Positions 19,540 to 31,375 of a stretch of 64,000 nucleotides of DNA are shown piece after piece (position 1 is the stretch's first letter; every line of letters begins with the position of its first letter). A model generated the notes under the pieces. The model made no database searches. It saw only the letters and a program-made list of their open reading frames with translations, and was not told where the DNA came from. The DNA is from Isochrysis galbana (taxonomy: Eukaryota; Haptophyta; Isochrysidales; Isochrysidaceae). The position numbers and the translations under genes were made by a program. The DNA lies in assembly GCA_018136815.1 (NCBI GenBank), contig CM030934.1:5727318-5791317 (forward strand), given 5' to 3'.

Positions 19540-21110
19540 ATGTTGGATGTCCGATGTCGCCGAGTGAGGCCTCCGGCCGTCCCTTCACCGGCTCCGTTCC
19601 CATGGTCCCAACCCGGGCCGGCCGCTCCGGCCGCCGCTTTGCCGCCCCCCATTCCGCCATCCGATTACGTGCCCGATACCCCGTTACCCCGTTTCCCCCC
19701 GTCGGTCCAGCCTGCTCCCGATCCCCGACCGCCTCCCACCGCCGCGGGCCTCCGCTCGCTTCCGAACCCCATCACCCCTCGCCACCCCATCGATCCCAGC
19801 CTCGCGGCCGACGCCACCGAGCGAGAGGCGGTCCTAGTCTCTTGGGATCGCCTCTTTTCCATGTCGCCGTAAGAGGTTGCCTCGCTGTACAAGGGCTCCG
19901 ACGATTTCGAGCTCATCCACGCCATCCTCAAGGGCGGGCTCTCTCGAGCCGGCAACGTTTGGCATTACCGCGTGTTCTTCGAGAAGGAGCACGTGACCAA
20001 GTGGGCGCGCAGCCGATTCTTCCTCGACCGCACCCTTCACCACCAAGAGTTCGCATGGGCAAGGAGCTTTCCGAGATTAAATTTCCTACCGGGCTGGCAT
20101 AATCTGACAACGTACAGACGGCCGCCATCGCCTGGAATGATTTTCGCCTATCCTTCATCAAGCCCCTCGAGCGTGCGCTCTCTCTCGGCTGCGATCACCG
20201 CGAAATCTTCACCTCCTTGCTCGCGGCGGCCAATTTATGCTCGACCGGTAATCAACGAATTTACGCGTTCCTCCTCGACCTCGCCGAGGACCCGGTCCTG
20301 TCCATGAACCCGGCGCTGGCCTGCGACCTGCTACTGCGCAAGTGCGACGCCACCTTTGCCCGTTTACTGCCCCACGAGTTCGAGTTCGAGCCCAAGCTCC
20401 CAACTCCACCGAGCCTTACCGCGCCGTCCGCTGTTGATTCTCGAGATTCGCGATCGCCGAATAGGTCGCGGGCGGCACTTCCTGCGAGTGGGAGCGCCGT
20501 TGCAGTCCCCTTTTACCCCGAATCTGCCTCCGAGCCACCCACGAACGATACCCCCGAATCCTGCCAATCCCGTAACCCTCCCGAGTCCAACCCAGAGCCC
20601 AACTTCACTACCCCGCCGAGCCCCATCCAGTAAAAATTGCTCGTTTCTGTCTTCAGGAAGATTTGCTTTACTACCGCTCCCACGGCGAGGCGGAGAACCT
20701 CCTCCGTTTATACATTCCGGAATCTCTACGAGATTGCTACCTCCGAGCTTATCACGACCATCTAGGTCACCCAGGCGCAACTCGAATGGCGTCGCTTCTC
20801 CGTTCTCGAGTGTACTGGCCAGGCCTCTCCGCCTCGGTCGCTGAATACGTCCGAGAGTGCCATGAGTGCACCCTTGGCAAGCCCCTGTCGCGTCCTCTCG
20901 CCCATCCCTCCGGTCTCTCTATCGGCGCCTATCCGTTCGATATCGTCTACTGCGATATCCTCTCGATGGCCCCTACCCACGATTTCGTAGCCGGCGGTTC
21001 TGGTTTCGACAAGCTGATTGTTTTCGTGGATTCTCGCTCTCGCGTTGGATAGAGGCCGAACCTTGTAATGGAAACCCCTCGTCGGGTCAGTGTTGGGATC
21101 TCACCCCCCT
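19540..21110 (+). mobile_element. Decayed Ty3/gypsy-like retrotransposon: gag-like region and integrase
   Basis: The integrase part (20663-21052) has an HHCC zinc-binding domain ('HDHLGHPGATRMASLL' ... 'CHECTLGK') and the start of the catalytic core ('DIVYCDIL', 'DKLIVFVDS'). Reading then shifts frame near 21040 into 'SRWIEAEPCNGNPSSGQ', the next family motif, and ends. Upstream, a gag-like stretch (19540-20630) includes 'GLSRAGNVWHYRVFFEKEHV' and 'GNQRIYAFLLDLAEDP'. It is broken by an in-frame stop at 19870-19872 and a frame change near 20110. No protease, reverse transcriptase or RNase H was found between them, so the element is internally deleted. No LTR pair was recognised. Confidence 0.8.
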
Positions 21111-22157
21111 CGTTTTGTCTATTGGTGTACGGACTTGTCCAGAGGACGGTGAACGCCGCTTTTTGGACCCGAGTGTGAAACCATTTAGGGGCGGCCAAGG
21201 TTTGTAGCCAGTATCTTGGTATGCCATATATCATGAAGTTCACAACTGACGCCCTACCGAATATCGTCATATGATACTAGAAGTTGTAATAGGGATGTAA
21301 GCTGATGTTAGTATTGATGTAAGTTCTGAGATCTGATGTAAGTGTACGCTCAAAAGCAGCACCGTAAGCTTACGGGCTGACTGCCCACCTAGGATGCGGA
21401 TCTCTGGCGGGGGTTCTTTGTGTTCCTCTTCTGGCGCGGGATTGTTCGTGGCTGTTTCTGCTGGGGCCGGCGGGCTGAAGGTAGTGCATTTTATATAGAA
21501 CGTCGGCGTAGTCTACTATTAGCTGCCATGAGTCTAAAAAATTCTTTATGAATGAATGTATTCTCCTTTAAATTTCGTGTATGTGTCGTTGTTAGAAGAG
21601 CATGGTTCGCACTCTTCTCTTGTGAAGGGGATGGCGGCTCCGTCTGAGTAGATGTTGTGTATCATATTACAATCTAGGGAGCTCCATAGCTCCGCCCATA
21701 GCGGTGGAACGTGAGGGCCGCGCGAGTCAGGATTATGCCAGCGATGGGTGATAGACCATAGTAGAGAGTAGCTGCCACCTTCAAACGTCAAACGTTTTTC
21801 TTTCGAAGCGTCCACCCCCCGACCAATTGGTCCGACCAAGAGGCGCTTCGCCAATTTCCAGGAATAAATTCACACGGCCCATAAGAAGGAAAGCCAGCCC
21901 CGAGACAACGAAATCCTCAAAGAAAACGCCACAAGCAAGATCGCCCGTGCTACAACGATGAGTGATGATGAGTGCCCGATAGCCAACCCGCAAACTTGAC
22001 GCAGGCGCTGCCTTTATGGCCTTCTCGATCAACACAACAAGTACAACGTTTTGCCGTTGTGCAGCACCCTCTATCCCGCCATATCTACCATACTCATTGG
22101 GCGACCGTCACCGCCTCTTCCGCTTGCTTGCCTCAAGGGCACTGCTGGAGTCGGATT
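21111..22157. other. Intergenic with repeat G (about 21258-21350)
   Basis: 21258-21350 matches 11345-11412: 'gatactagaagttgtaat', 'gatgttagt', 'tgatgtaag', 'acgctca'. It lacks the (TTA)n tail. The remainder shows no supported gene. Confidence 0.55.
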
Positions 22158-25100
22158 CTACCCCACTTCACTCAGTGCCTCGTCGAGCTCCGCTTGCATC
22201 ACCAACGCTCGCTTGTATGCGTCAAGAGCTGCTCTAGCCACAACAGGACCGGCTCCTTCCTTGGCGGCCGCCTTGAGCTCGGCCGAGCGCGCCTTGTCCT
22301 TCGCAATCGCCTCGCGAAGCTGGTCGAGGTATGCCTCTAGGGTGAGAAGTCCTGTATCGACCTGTGGGGTTGAGTGCCACCGGTTGACACCTGAAACGGC
22401 GGGTGATGCGCGAGCGCACGACTCTACCGGGTAGAGCGTCGCATGCCAACCGGCGCCTTGCCGACGGCGCACTGGGCGCAAATTGCGGTTTCCCATCCCA
22501 TGCGCCATGGCGCGTGCACGAGCGGCATCACCGCCGGCATGGGCAAGGCAGGCGTCTGTACCTGGATTTGGATCATGTCCTTGCGGAGCTCAAGCGCTTG
22601 CAGGCGAGACTCGAATGAGAGCGGCACGATTGTGCCCTTGGCCTCGAGGGCAGCCCTCCTCGCTTTAAGATCTTCGATAAGTCCCGACAGCACGTTGTAG
22701 CTGACGAGTGAGTTCACGAAGGTCATATCGTCCTCGTCCTCGGCAACGGTGGCAGCGGCTGCGGCGCGAGCGCGGGCACTGAGTGGCGCGGGGGCCGCAG
22801 CGGGCTGTGGCCCCGGCTTGGTCGAGGGCAACCCGCCTCGAGGTGACGGTGCAGGCGCGCGGCCAATTGGCGTCCGTACGCGCAGCTGAACCGCCACATG
22901 ACCGACGTTCACAAGCCCGTTGCTTTGTGGATCGTGGAGCATGACGTTGCATGTGACGGTGGTCGCCTCGAGCAGAGGCGCGAGCCTCGCTTCGCCAACC
23001 CCAATGAGAACTTCTCTCGCCCCGAAGATGCGTCCAAAGCCGCCGGGCGTTCCCCACGCTTCGACGATTGCGTTGGTCGTGGATATGTGCCGGATGGCTG
23101 CGCGCGAACGGCGTGGGTCCGCACCGAACGAAGCGACAGCACGGTGCCTCCACACGGGCTTCAGCCCAGGGATAGCCGGCGCAGTGGTGCACTCCAGCCG
23201 AGCGCCACCACCACCCGGCACCAAGTCCCAGGAGAATCTGGCATACGTGGCGGTAGTGGTGCCGGAGCGTATGGTGAGGCTCGCCGAGAGGAGCGTCACC
23301 TCGATCTCCAGCTTGGAAAGATCGATGTTGTCCGGCTGGGCTGGAGGCGCAAGGGGGGCGGCCGGCCTGAGAGAGTGCATCGGCGGAGCCGCGGCACCGC
23401 TAGCGGCAACCTCGACACCATCAGCAACGAGCAGCTGCAATCGTTTCGCTTCGCGAAGTGCGGTGATGGCCTCGGCTGGGCGACCGGCCCGCTTGTGCGC
23501 CAGCGCCTCCTGCTTGAGCATTGCGATACGCCCGCGCAAGTCTTTGTCTCCTGCCTCGCTCAAGCGTAGCGAGGCCGTAGCCGATGGCTCGGCGCCTGCG
23601 GCACTGCCGGCGCCGCCCGGCTCCTTGGTCGCCACCGCATCGGTACCCGCGCTTTGCGTCGTCTGCTCCGCCTCCGCCTCCGCCCCCGCCTCCGCCTCCG
23701 CCTCCGCCCCCGCCCCAACCTCCGCCTCCGCCTCTTGCTGCTCTAAGATCGCGACGGTATCCATCGCCGCAGCCGCGACGGAGGCTGCGCGCGCTATGGC
23801 AGTCACATGCGCCGCCTCCGCTGCGACGTTAGCAGCAGGCTTGGCCGCACCTGCCTCGACGGCGCGCGCTTGTCGGAGCTTTGCAGTGGCCCCCACAATA
23901 TCCCCTGCCCGTTTCAGCTGGACTGCTTCCCTTTTGAGCGTCGCAACGTGGGCGGCAACGCTTTCACTCGCCGAGGACGCCGGCGAAGGCGAGGCCGCGG
24001 AGCTGCGCGCCGACTCCTGCTCGGTCGAGGCCGGGCTGGCCGTCCGCGAGCCAATCGCCATCTTGGTCCCCGCTTTGCTCACGTTTCGATCATCGAGGGC
24101 AGGCGGCGCGGACCCAGTTTGCACAGTGTGGGGTGACGAAGTTGTGGGCTGGCCGTTCGATGATGAGTGGGGCGACGATTTCCCTTGCGCTGCCACACGA
24201 CACGCACTGTCTGGGAGGCTGGGTGACGACTTGGCCCCTCCGCCCGCCAGCGGGCTGCTCCCCTCCCCGGCCTGGGTGGCAAGTGCCGCAGCCTCAAGGG
24301 CCTTGGCCTCGCGCATCTTAGCGATCGCTCCCGGGACATCGCCCGCCTGCTTGAGTCTGAGTGCCTCAACCTTGAGCGCTAACGCGCCACTAGCCGCATG
24401 TGACGCCCCGCTGGGCGCAGTCACACCGGGTGATGGAACGGGCGTCGACGCAGTGGGAGGGCGATTCACCACAGGCAGCACCGCCTTCTCGGGAGCGTTT
24501 GGCTGGCCGCCCCCCGCGCCCTCGGCTGGGGCCGTCCCTGAGTGCGAGGGGAGGCTGGCGAGGATTTCGTCGCGGGGCACTCCAGCTGCAAGCAACATCT
24601 GCCCCTCTTGCGACTCTAGGTAGCTGCGCTCGGCGTCAAAGCGGTCGGATTCGGCGTCGCGCGAGGGCTGAGGGCTGGTCGCAAGACTTGGCCCCCTCGA
24701 TCCAACGGCACTGCCTGCGCGGCTGCCAGCCAAGCTGCTCCCGGCCATGCTGGCGCTCGGGCCTCTGGCCGTCGCCGTTGACGCGCAACTCATACGCTCA
24801 ATGAGCAAGTCCAGCTCAGGATTGCTCTCCTCGTCAGGCGCTGCCGCCTGCACACGCAAGGGGCCGTTCATCTGCTCCAAGAGCCGTGCCAACTCGGGTG
24901 GCAGCTCGTTTTCCTCCTTGGCCTGCGATGTTCCCGGCGCACTCATCTTTTGGAGCAGCTTCGCAAGTTCCGGATGCAGCTCCTCCTCTTGCGCGCTGCC
25001 ACGGCATGGCTCGCTCATGCGTTGGAGCAGCTGCCGCAGCTCCGGGCTAAGCGGCGGCTCCGCGTCGCCGCCCTCCTCGCCCCCCCTACCGCTACCGCTA

Positions 25101-26161
25101 TGGCTCATACTCTCGAGTAGCCGCTGCAGCTCCAGCTCATCCAAAGACGCCGGCGCACCGGCTGGCCGCTCCGAGGATGCGTCAGGTGTTGTGACGGAGG
25201 GCATGCCTTGAGCGCGGCCTGAGTGTTTGGCCCCTGCGGCATCGGTGGGCGGCGAGTTAACGGAGGCCAACAGCTGCGCCATGTCCTCATCCTCATGCTT
25301 GCCCTCACGGGGGGCACGCGCGCGGTGTATCGAGCCGCTGGCCTGCGCGTCGGAAACATCGGCAAGGCTCTGCTCGTCGCGCTGTGCCGCCGCAAACGGA
25401 GAGCTTGCAGCGCAGCTAGCTCTCGTCACGTCAGTAGATAGCTGCGCCAACCCGGCGACGCCGGCCCCCGCTGACCATCCCATCGCCTTTAACTGCTCCT
25501 GAAGCCGATTGGCCAGCCGCAACGCGCGCATCGCCTCGAGTTTCTGACCATTGGCTTTGGCGCGCGCCGCGTCTGCGCGTGCCTCGGCCAGCTTCCTCTG
25601 GAGCTCTAGTAACAATGCACTCTCCTGCGGCATCGCCTCCACCTCTGCGCTAGCTGGCGCAGGCCTGAGCACGCTCACAGCCACATCGCCCGCCACATTG
25701 GACAGCTCGCCCGCCTGCCTCACCGGCTCGCCCGCCCTCCTGGACGGCTGGGGATCCCCCTTGGACGCCTCATCCACCCCCATTTCCCGCTCTGCTGCTC
25801 GATTCACCTTCTGCGGTATCCCAGTGACCGCTGCAAGCTCGGCGAGCAGCTCCGGATCTTCGAGGTCGGCGTCGGTTGCGATCACGGTGCTCACATCGCT
25901 CGGGTCAGACTCGCGCGCGCGCCCGGTCCCTCCTCCTGCCCCTAGCTGTGCCTGCAGTGCCTTATACTCATTAAAAGCTGCCGCCGCCGCCTTGAGATCT
26001 CCCTTGCGCTTGAGAGAGAGGGCGAGCGCCTTCTTGGAGTTGGCAGAGGCGCGCAGGGAGTCCTCTCGCGACGGTCCCTGCCCCGTGATCGCCGCCAGCT
26101 CGGCGAGCAGCTCAGGGTCGTCCAGCTCCGAGTCACTCAGCGTCACCGCCGCGCCGTCCAT
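22158..26161 (-). CDS. CC2D1/Lgd-like protein: DM14-type repeats and a C2 domain
   Basis: Exons 26161-22562 and 22361-22158 join through a 200-bp intron (CCAG|GTACAG ... ACAG|gtcgat), giving 1,267 aa. CC2D1/Lgd proteins bind ESCRT-III (CHMP4/Shrub) through DM14 domains and regulate endosomal sorting. Two N-terminal motifs read 'LDDPELLAELAAITG' and 'LEDPELLAELAAVTG'. Several DM14-like helices fit 'LKxEAxxxKxAGDxxxAxxxxRxAKxLE', for example 'LKVEALRLKQAGDVPGAIAK' and 'LKREAVQLKRAGDIVGATAK'. A middle block repeats 'PEL..LL..M' about five times. A C2 domain lies near residues 970-1130, followed by 'YNVLSGLIEDLKARRAALEA' and the exon-2 coiled coil 'LEAYLDQLREAIAKDKARSA'. The start at 26161 was chosen because everything upstream in frame is translated GA/CT array. 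The two-exon C-terminus matches the CC2D1 layout. Confidence 0.85.
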
Positions 26162-26166
26162 AGCGC

Positions 26167-26205
26167 AAAGAGAGAGAGAGAAAGAGGGAGAGAGAGAGAG
26201 GGAGG

Positions 26206-26281
<76 letters not shown>

Positions 26282-26311
26282 GGGAGAGAGAGAGAGGGAG
26301 AGAGGGAGAGA

Positions 26312-26370
<59 letters not shown>
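26167..26370. repeat. (GA)n microsatellite abutting a start codon
   Basis: About 200 bp of ga with scattered ggga variants. On the minus strand it is a (CT)n tract ending six bases before the CC2D1-like ATG, so it is probably the 5' leader. Confidence 0.95.
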
Positions 26371-26375
<5 letters not shown>

Positions 26376-26579
26376 CGGGGGCGGAGAGGAGGGGGGTGGG
26401 CGGCGGCGGCGGGCGTGATTCCTCTCCACTTCTTTTGCACTCATGTCTCTGGTCTAGAGTACTCCTACTCTTCTCTTCTTTATTCCTCAAATCTTCTCTT
26501 TCATGAGCGCCTCGCCGCGAGCACGCGAGCACCACAACAACTACTCTTATACAGGAAGAGTAGAGTAAGTAGGTGTTAG

Positions 26580-26895
26580 AACTCGACATCGTCGTAGCTA
26601 ACCGACCACCTATCGACCACCTAACCGACCACCTGACCAACCACCTGACCAACCACCTGACCTAACCGACCTAACCGACCACCTCACCGACATCCCATCC
26701 CGCTCCGCCCGCTTCTCCTCCCTGCTCTTCCTTCCTCCCTGCTCCCCGGTCCTCCTCCCACCTGTTCCTGCCTCCGCTTTGCTCCCTGCTCCTGCCTCTG
26801 CCTCACTCCCTGCTCTGCCTCCGCCTCACTCCCTGCTCCTGCCTCCGCCTCGCTCCCTGCTCCTCCGCCCCTGCTCTTCGCTTTCCGCCTCCTCA
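26580..26895 (+). repeat. Two minisatellites upstream of the F-box/ankyrin-like ORF
   Basis: 26600-26690 repeats a ~12-bp 'accgaccacctr' unit. 26740-26880 repeats a ~25-bp unit of the form 'gctcctgcctccgcctcact'. The ORF at 26927 starts just downstream. Confidence 0.85.
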
Positions 26896-26926
26896 CAAAA
26901 CCCGTCAAGAATACTCAACAAGCAAT

Positions 26927-27946
26927 ATGGTGGGCATTGAGGACCTGGACAGTCTGTGCTTCTCTCTGATAGCCGAGCATCTGAATGCGGTGGACATTTT
27001 CAATATTCTTGGTGTCAGTTCCTCTTTCGGCAAGCACTTCGTCAGCTCCGTGGACATCATGGAGGTCGAAATCCTGGATGCCCGTCTGAAGTACTGCAAG
27101 GGCCTTCAGCGGCTAATGGTCCGCGGAGCGGTAGATCTTGGTTCATTGTCCACATTGATTGGTCATCTTCCACAGCTGCAAATTTTTGTAGCAGATCGGT
27201 TGGATCTGGACTCCATCCCGTCACACCCGAATGCACTCAAGCAGCTAGGGATCCTCAACTCTTTGGAAGCTCTGTCCATCCTTGATGTGAAGAAGCTGTC
27301 GACGCACTTGAGTCCGAATGCACTGCTCTTTCTGGCATGTGAACTTGGTTTTCATGATCTGATGACCAGTGCAATAGAGAAGGGTGCCTCATGGCGTCAA
27401 GTATACGACTTTACCAAGGAGGAATGGGAGTACATTCTCGACACCCAGTACTCTCCCATGATGTACTTTTCCTATGCTCACAGAGTGCACAAGAACACAT
27501 GGCGCATTGAGAAGTATGTCCAAATGGGATCCAATATCAACGCCAATCACACATCTACTAACAGTCCTCTGCTGATCTCTACCTGTCGTAAGGACTTTGA
27601 ACTCATGGAGACTCTGGTCGAGCTCGGAGCATCAGTCAATAATTCGGGCAGCAACAACATGAGTCCCTTGAAATCCAGCCAGAAACATTTGCATGCACGT
27701 TACTTCATCACGATCAGTGTCAATATGGTTGGTGGAGAAGGGAGAGAGTGCACAACATGGTCCCATGGGCTCGGCTGCTTTGTGGCACCGAGGACGGCGA
27801 GGAGTATCGTTGGGCTCTATCGCAAAGATTGCGGCAGTGTCCTGAAGTTCCGATGCACCACAGGGGCACATCAAGGAGGTGTGGTACTCGTCGAGCACAA
27901 TCGTCACTCCGCGAGACGCGAGTGCACCTCGATTCGGAGGCGATGA
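26927..27946 (+). CDS. F-box-like / ankyrin-repeat protein, 3' end uncertain
   Basis: Residues 1-40 ('DLDSLCFSLIAEHLNAVDIF', then 'SSSFGKHF') resemble an F-box, which binds Skp1 in SCF ubiquitin ligases. Residues ~130-250 resemble degenerate ankyrin repeats, best at 'NSPLLISTC', 'LVELGASVNNSGSNNMSPL'. Proteins of this layout are common in giant-virus and protist expansions, but I cannot assign a substrate. From about codon 248 (27670) the sequence loses ankyrin character and becomes Arg/His-rich, so the true protein probably ends, splices or is truncated there. The start is the first ATG in the frame and follows a pyrimidine-rich minisatellite. This is a single-copy ORF with no intron visible in the supported part. 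Confidence 0.6.
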   Translation: MVGIEDLDSLCFSLIAEHLNAVDIFNILGVSSSFGKHFVSSVDIMEVEILDARLKYCKGLQRLMVRGAVDLGSLSTLIGHLPQLQIFVADRLDLDSIPSHPNALKQLGILNSLEALSILDVKKLSTHLSPNALLFLACELGFHDLMTSAIEKGASWRQVYDFTKEEWEYILDTQYSPMMYFSYAHRVHKNTWRIEKYVQMGSNINANHTSTNSPLLISTCRKDFELMETLVELGASVNNSGSNNMSPLKSSQKHLHARYFITISVNMVGGEGRECTTWSHGLGCFVAPRTARSIVGLYRKDCGSVLKFRCTTGAHQGGVVLVEHNRHSARRECTSIRRR

Positions 27947-28969
27947 AGGCGCTTGCCGTACCCTTATCCAAAGGGCACTTCCCCGTCCACTTCACATGCC
28001 CGTCATTTGCCCTCCCCGTTCTCCCGATGAGCCCGTTCCGGGCTCCCCGGCTCCCCGGATGAGCCGTGCGCCACGCTAGCCGCCGGTGCGCCCTCGCGGC
28101 TCGTTTCCAAGGAGGAAACGAGCTTCGCTCCGACATCATCACAATTCGTCATATACACCAGTCTAGTCACTAGTCAGACTGCCCGCCAGTCTAGCAATAG
28201 ATAGGTGATAGTTAGCTGCTTAGCCTTGACCTTGAATATCTATATAATATATTCAGTTTTCAGTTTTTTTCGCTCCTCGTTACTTGCCTCTCGTCAGCCG
28301 CGACCGTAACCGTAACCGTAACGTCGTAACGGTAAATTGTAAAAATTTCGCGCGGAGTTTCGCATATGGACAATTTTGGGGCCCAAGTTTCGCGAAGGTT
28401 TCAGGGCCAAAAAATTGACCCAAGTTTCGCAGTGAGATTCGCGAAACTCTTACCCGGCCCTACGCCTACGCCTACGCGCAAGTGACGCAGTGGCGGAGGC
28501 CCCCCCCCCCATCGCGGTATTAGTATTAGTGTTTTTTGGACTTTTTTTGGCTGTGTTTCTGTGAAAGCCAAAAACCGCCTGTTCTAACTGTGTTTGGAAA
28601 ACTTCTCGCTGTGTTTCCCACCTAGGAACGAGGAACTAGGAATGTAAGGGTGGAGGGTGGGGGTGGGGGTGGTGAGTGTTCTGGGTTCTGGGGTTCTGGG
28701 GTATAGGCGATGGCGCGAGTCAGCACCGTGGGTACGCGGTCCTTTATAGCTAGCGGTAGTAGCTTGAATCTGTAGATTTTTTTCAAATACAGCCAAATAC
28801 ATACGTATTTGGCCTAATACGACAAATACTACTACTCTAGAGTACGTATTATTTCCCATTTCCCATCCAGGTTCTAGTTCTAGGTTCTAGGTTCTAGGGT
28901 CAGCGTGATGGGCCTCTGATACCGGGGGGAGGGGGGGGGAGTCTCCTCACTCGTCCTTCTGTTGCTCGG
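27947..28969. other. Intergenic, no gene
   Basis: A short (CCGTAA)n stretch lies at 28304-28325. 28345-28450 repeats 'agtttcgc' variants. 28640-28700 has G/T-rich (GGGGGT)n. No coding sequence was recognised. Confidence 0.5.
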
Positions 28970-29308
28970 ATGCCCGGCCCGACCTCGTGGAACGGCGCCA
29001 AGAAGCGGCGCCGGCGGCCGCTCACCGCCGAGGCGCGCGCGTCGGCGAGCCAGGAGACGGGGAAGGTACTCAAGCTTGCGCGCCGGCAGCATGCGCAGAC
29101 GCCACTCCGCAAGGGTCCCAAGCTCAAGAAGAGCGACGGCGAGAAGCGGTTGCGTGCGCTTAACAAGAAGCTGCGTGAGATTGAGGCGCTCAGTGAGCGG
29201 CAGGCTAAGGGCGAGGAGCTGGATGAGCAGCAGCTGGAGAAATTGGAGAGTATGAGCAGAATATTGGAAGAGATGAGCCAGCTTGGAGTGCCAGGGCTTT
29301 CGGCGTGA
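28970..29308 (+). CDS. Small basic coiled-coil protein, PYM/eIF2A-tail-like
   Basis: A 112-aa single-exon protein. The N-terminus is basic ('NGAKKRRRRPLTAEARASA', possible nuclear or RNA-binding signal). The C-terminal helix 'KRLRALNKKLREIEALSERQ' then 'GEELDEQQLEKLESM' resembles the 'KKLRxIExLxxxxxxGExLxxxQxEKL' segment at the C-terminus of PYM (partner of Y14-Mago) and of eIF2A. The match covers only about 40 residues, and the PYM N-terminal Mago-binding block was not seen, so the function is open. GC-rich third positions and charge pattern support a real gene. A G-run and a CT-rich segment directly precede the start. Confidence 0.6.
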   Translation: MPGPTSWNGAKKRRRRPLTAEARASASQETGKVLKLARRQHAQTPLRKGPKLKKSDGEKRLRALNKKLREIEALSERQAKGEELDEQQLEKLESMSRILEEMSQLGVPGLSA

Positions 29309-30611
29309 CACGGCTGATGCAGAGGGAGCTGGAGGGTGTGTAGCACAGTGGCGCTGGGGCTGGCTCTTTACGCTGACGGATCATAAAGATCTCTCGAAGC
29401 CATACAATACCTCTGCACGGTAAGTCGAAGATTGTGGATGCCTCACGACCCATAGCGGAATGCGGCTCCAGGATCATGGAGCATGAAATCCGAGAGGAGC
29501 GTCAGCCCACTAGCCCATGCGGGGCCATATTGCTTGCGTTTTGCAATTCGTTAGCAGTATTCAAATGGACCTTGCGCCTGAGCTCAAGTTGATGATGCGC
29601 GATCTTATGACCATCATCCGTTGCCTGACTCGGAGGGCCTCTCGCCACTCACCCCAAGACCTTCGCCACCCATGGATTTCTAATCTTGCCATTTGTTGTG
29701 TGTGCCCCTTTTTGGTCTCCGCGTTCAACTATGCCTTCTCGATGTGTCCACTTAAATCAAGCTCTCAACACTCTACATGAGCATTTGCAGCTGCTTTCTT
29801 TTTAATTGTCACCCTGTTATCGTCCATGCGCTTTGTGCTGTATGTCTGTTGGTTGTGTCTGTGATGCTTGTGATTAGGTATGTGTCTCGTTATTGTTTGT
29901 GTGTTTGTGTGTTCCTTTTGCTTTTGTCTTTTTTCTTTTGTTTATTCGTGTGCGTGTTAAACGTGTATCTTGTTTCTATGACCAACACACGCGGTGCGCG
30001 ATTGCCATCGCTCACTCTGCTACACGCAGACTTAGACTCGTCACACGACTACGCGGCGACATGGGGGCAAGCGCGATTGGCTGTCCCATCCGCAAAAAGT
30101 GACATCTAAGTTGGCCTCTGCCTCTGCTCTCTCTCTTTTCTCTTCGTTCGGTAGTAGTAAGCTTCGTGCTCGCCACAAACGCAAACCCTGGGGTTGGCAC
30201 ATCTAGTTGAAACTACCCCCATCGCGACAGACGAAGAATAAATAACGGCTCACGGAGAAGAACGCGGACGCGGACGGCGACGAATCGGTGCAAGTGCGAG
30301 GACCACTTATAATAATAGCATCGAGATATTTTTATTTGGGATATTTGGGCTGGCGCTTGGATATTTCTTGGACATTTTTGAGGGATATTTGGGCGAAGAT
30401 TCGTGGATATCCTGGCCTACCCCTAAGCCCTAAGGCCTGCCGGACGGCCGGACGGAGTTGAGCGGATGTTCTCTAACTAAGGCCGGTAAGGTGCACGATG
30501 ATCTCAAGGAATCCCAAGCAGATGAAAGCTCAGAGCATGCTTTGCTCGCAGCTGCCAATTGCCAACTGTCAACTGTCAACTGTGAATGAGTGAGAGCTTG
30601 ATTGTGATTGA
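29309..30611. other. Intergenic, no supported gene
   Basis: Contains T-rich DNA at 29900-29960 and several 'ggatatttg'-like repeats at 30325-30410. Open frames here lack motifs. Confidence 0.5.
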
Positions 30612-31040
30612 GCTCAACTAAGTTTATACTTGGTTGACCCATGGGGGGCACGAGCCCCCCCCTCTCTCCACTCCTCCCCTGCCATGGGGGAGGAACCACC
30701 CATCCTCCTGGCACGCCTGATGGCTTGCCAGGAGGCCACTGCCCTACTGACCCACTTCCTTCCCCACAGGCTCGCCCCATTCGCCCATCCTGGCCCCTCG
30801 TGACCAGCCCATTGCTCCAACCCCCCCTCCCCCCTGGTCGACAGGCAGACAGGTGCAGCGTGGGGGCCCCAGAGGCTCAGGAGCGCCAGCGAGGGAGAGG
30901 TAGGGGAGGCCAGGGCCCAGCCCCAGCCTCCTCTGCCTCCTGAGCTGGCCTCCAGGAGCCTCCAGGGGCCGCCAGAGGGCAGCTGGAGGCCTGCCGCAGG
31001 CGCGCCATCGCGCGTGCCGCAGGAGAGGGGAGAGAGAGCG
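30612..31040 (+). repeat. Dispersed repeat family B, full-length copy (subtype B2)
   Basis: The head has a 9-bp stem 30615-30623/30628-30636 (loop TTAT), then a GGGGGGC/GCCCCCC hairpin near 30643, then a 10-bp stem 30704-30713/30726-30735 with an inner GCC/GGC pair. The body matches 9736-9960 and, inverted, 58920-59075 and 59262-59460. Repeat C follows without a gap, making a composite island. Confidence 0.8.
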
Positions 31041-31375
31041 CGGAGAAGGGGATGGGCGCGAGCGAGAGCTCCGCCCACCGGAAAATCGGTAAGTCTCGCG
31101 CCTGTTTACAAGATAAGACGAGACAGAGTCGGCCGCCCACTCGGAGACACAGGAGGAAGGGGAGGAAAGATCACCGGGGGGGGGCGCGGGCCACCGGACC
31201 ATATCTAAGCCCTCCACCCCAATCCCCCTAGTAGTGTACGGGGGGAGCCGCCTGATGGCGGGGGGAGAAGGGCCGGGGAATGGGGGTGTAGAGAGTATGA
31301 GTATGCTACGTGCTACTTGTAGTGGGTAGCGGTTCCATTCGCCGCGAGTGCGGTAAGAATATTAAAAGGTTTTTG
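31041..31375 (+). repeat. Repeat family C, longest copy
   Basis: Inverted relatives are at 18955-19220 (first ~260 bp) and 16093-16175 (last ~70 bp). Together these two cover this copy from end to end. Confidence 0.8.

Noticed and set aside
19431-20102. 223-aa plus frame in the retroelement's gag region
   Set aside because: The neighbouring frame has the more protein-like gag reading despite a stop; this one is Arg/Pro-rich shadow.
26133-26652. Long Ser-Leu or Arg-Glu frames through the GA/CT array
   Set aside because: They are translations of a dinucleotide microsatellite in several frames; only the part after the ATG at 26161 shows protein-like composition.
28304-28330. Telomere-like repeat
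   Set aside because: Only a few CCGTAA units, internal, and not a recognised telomere motif.
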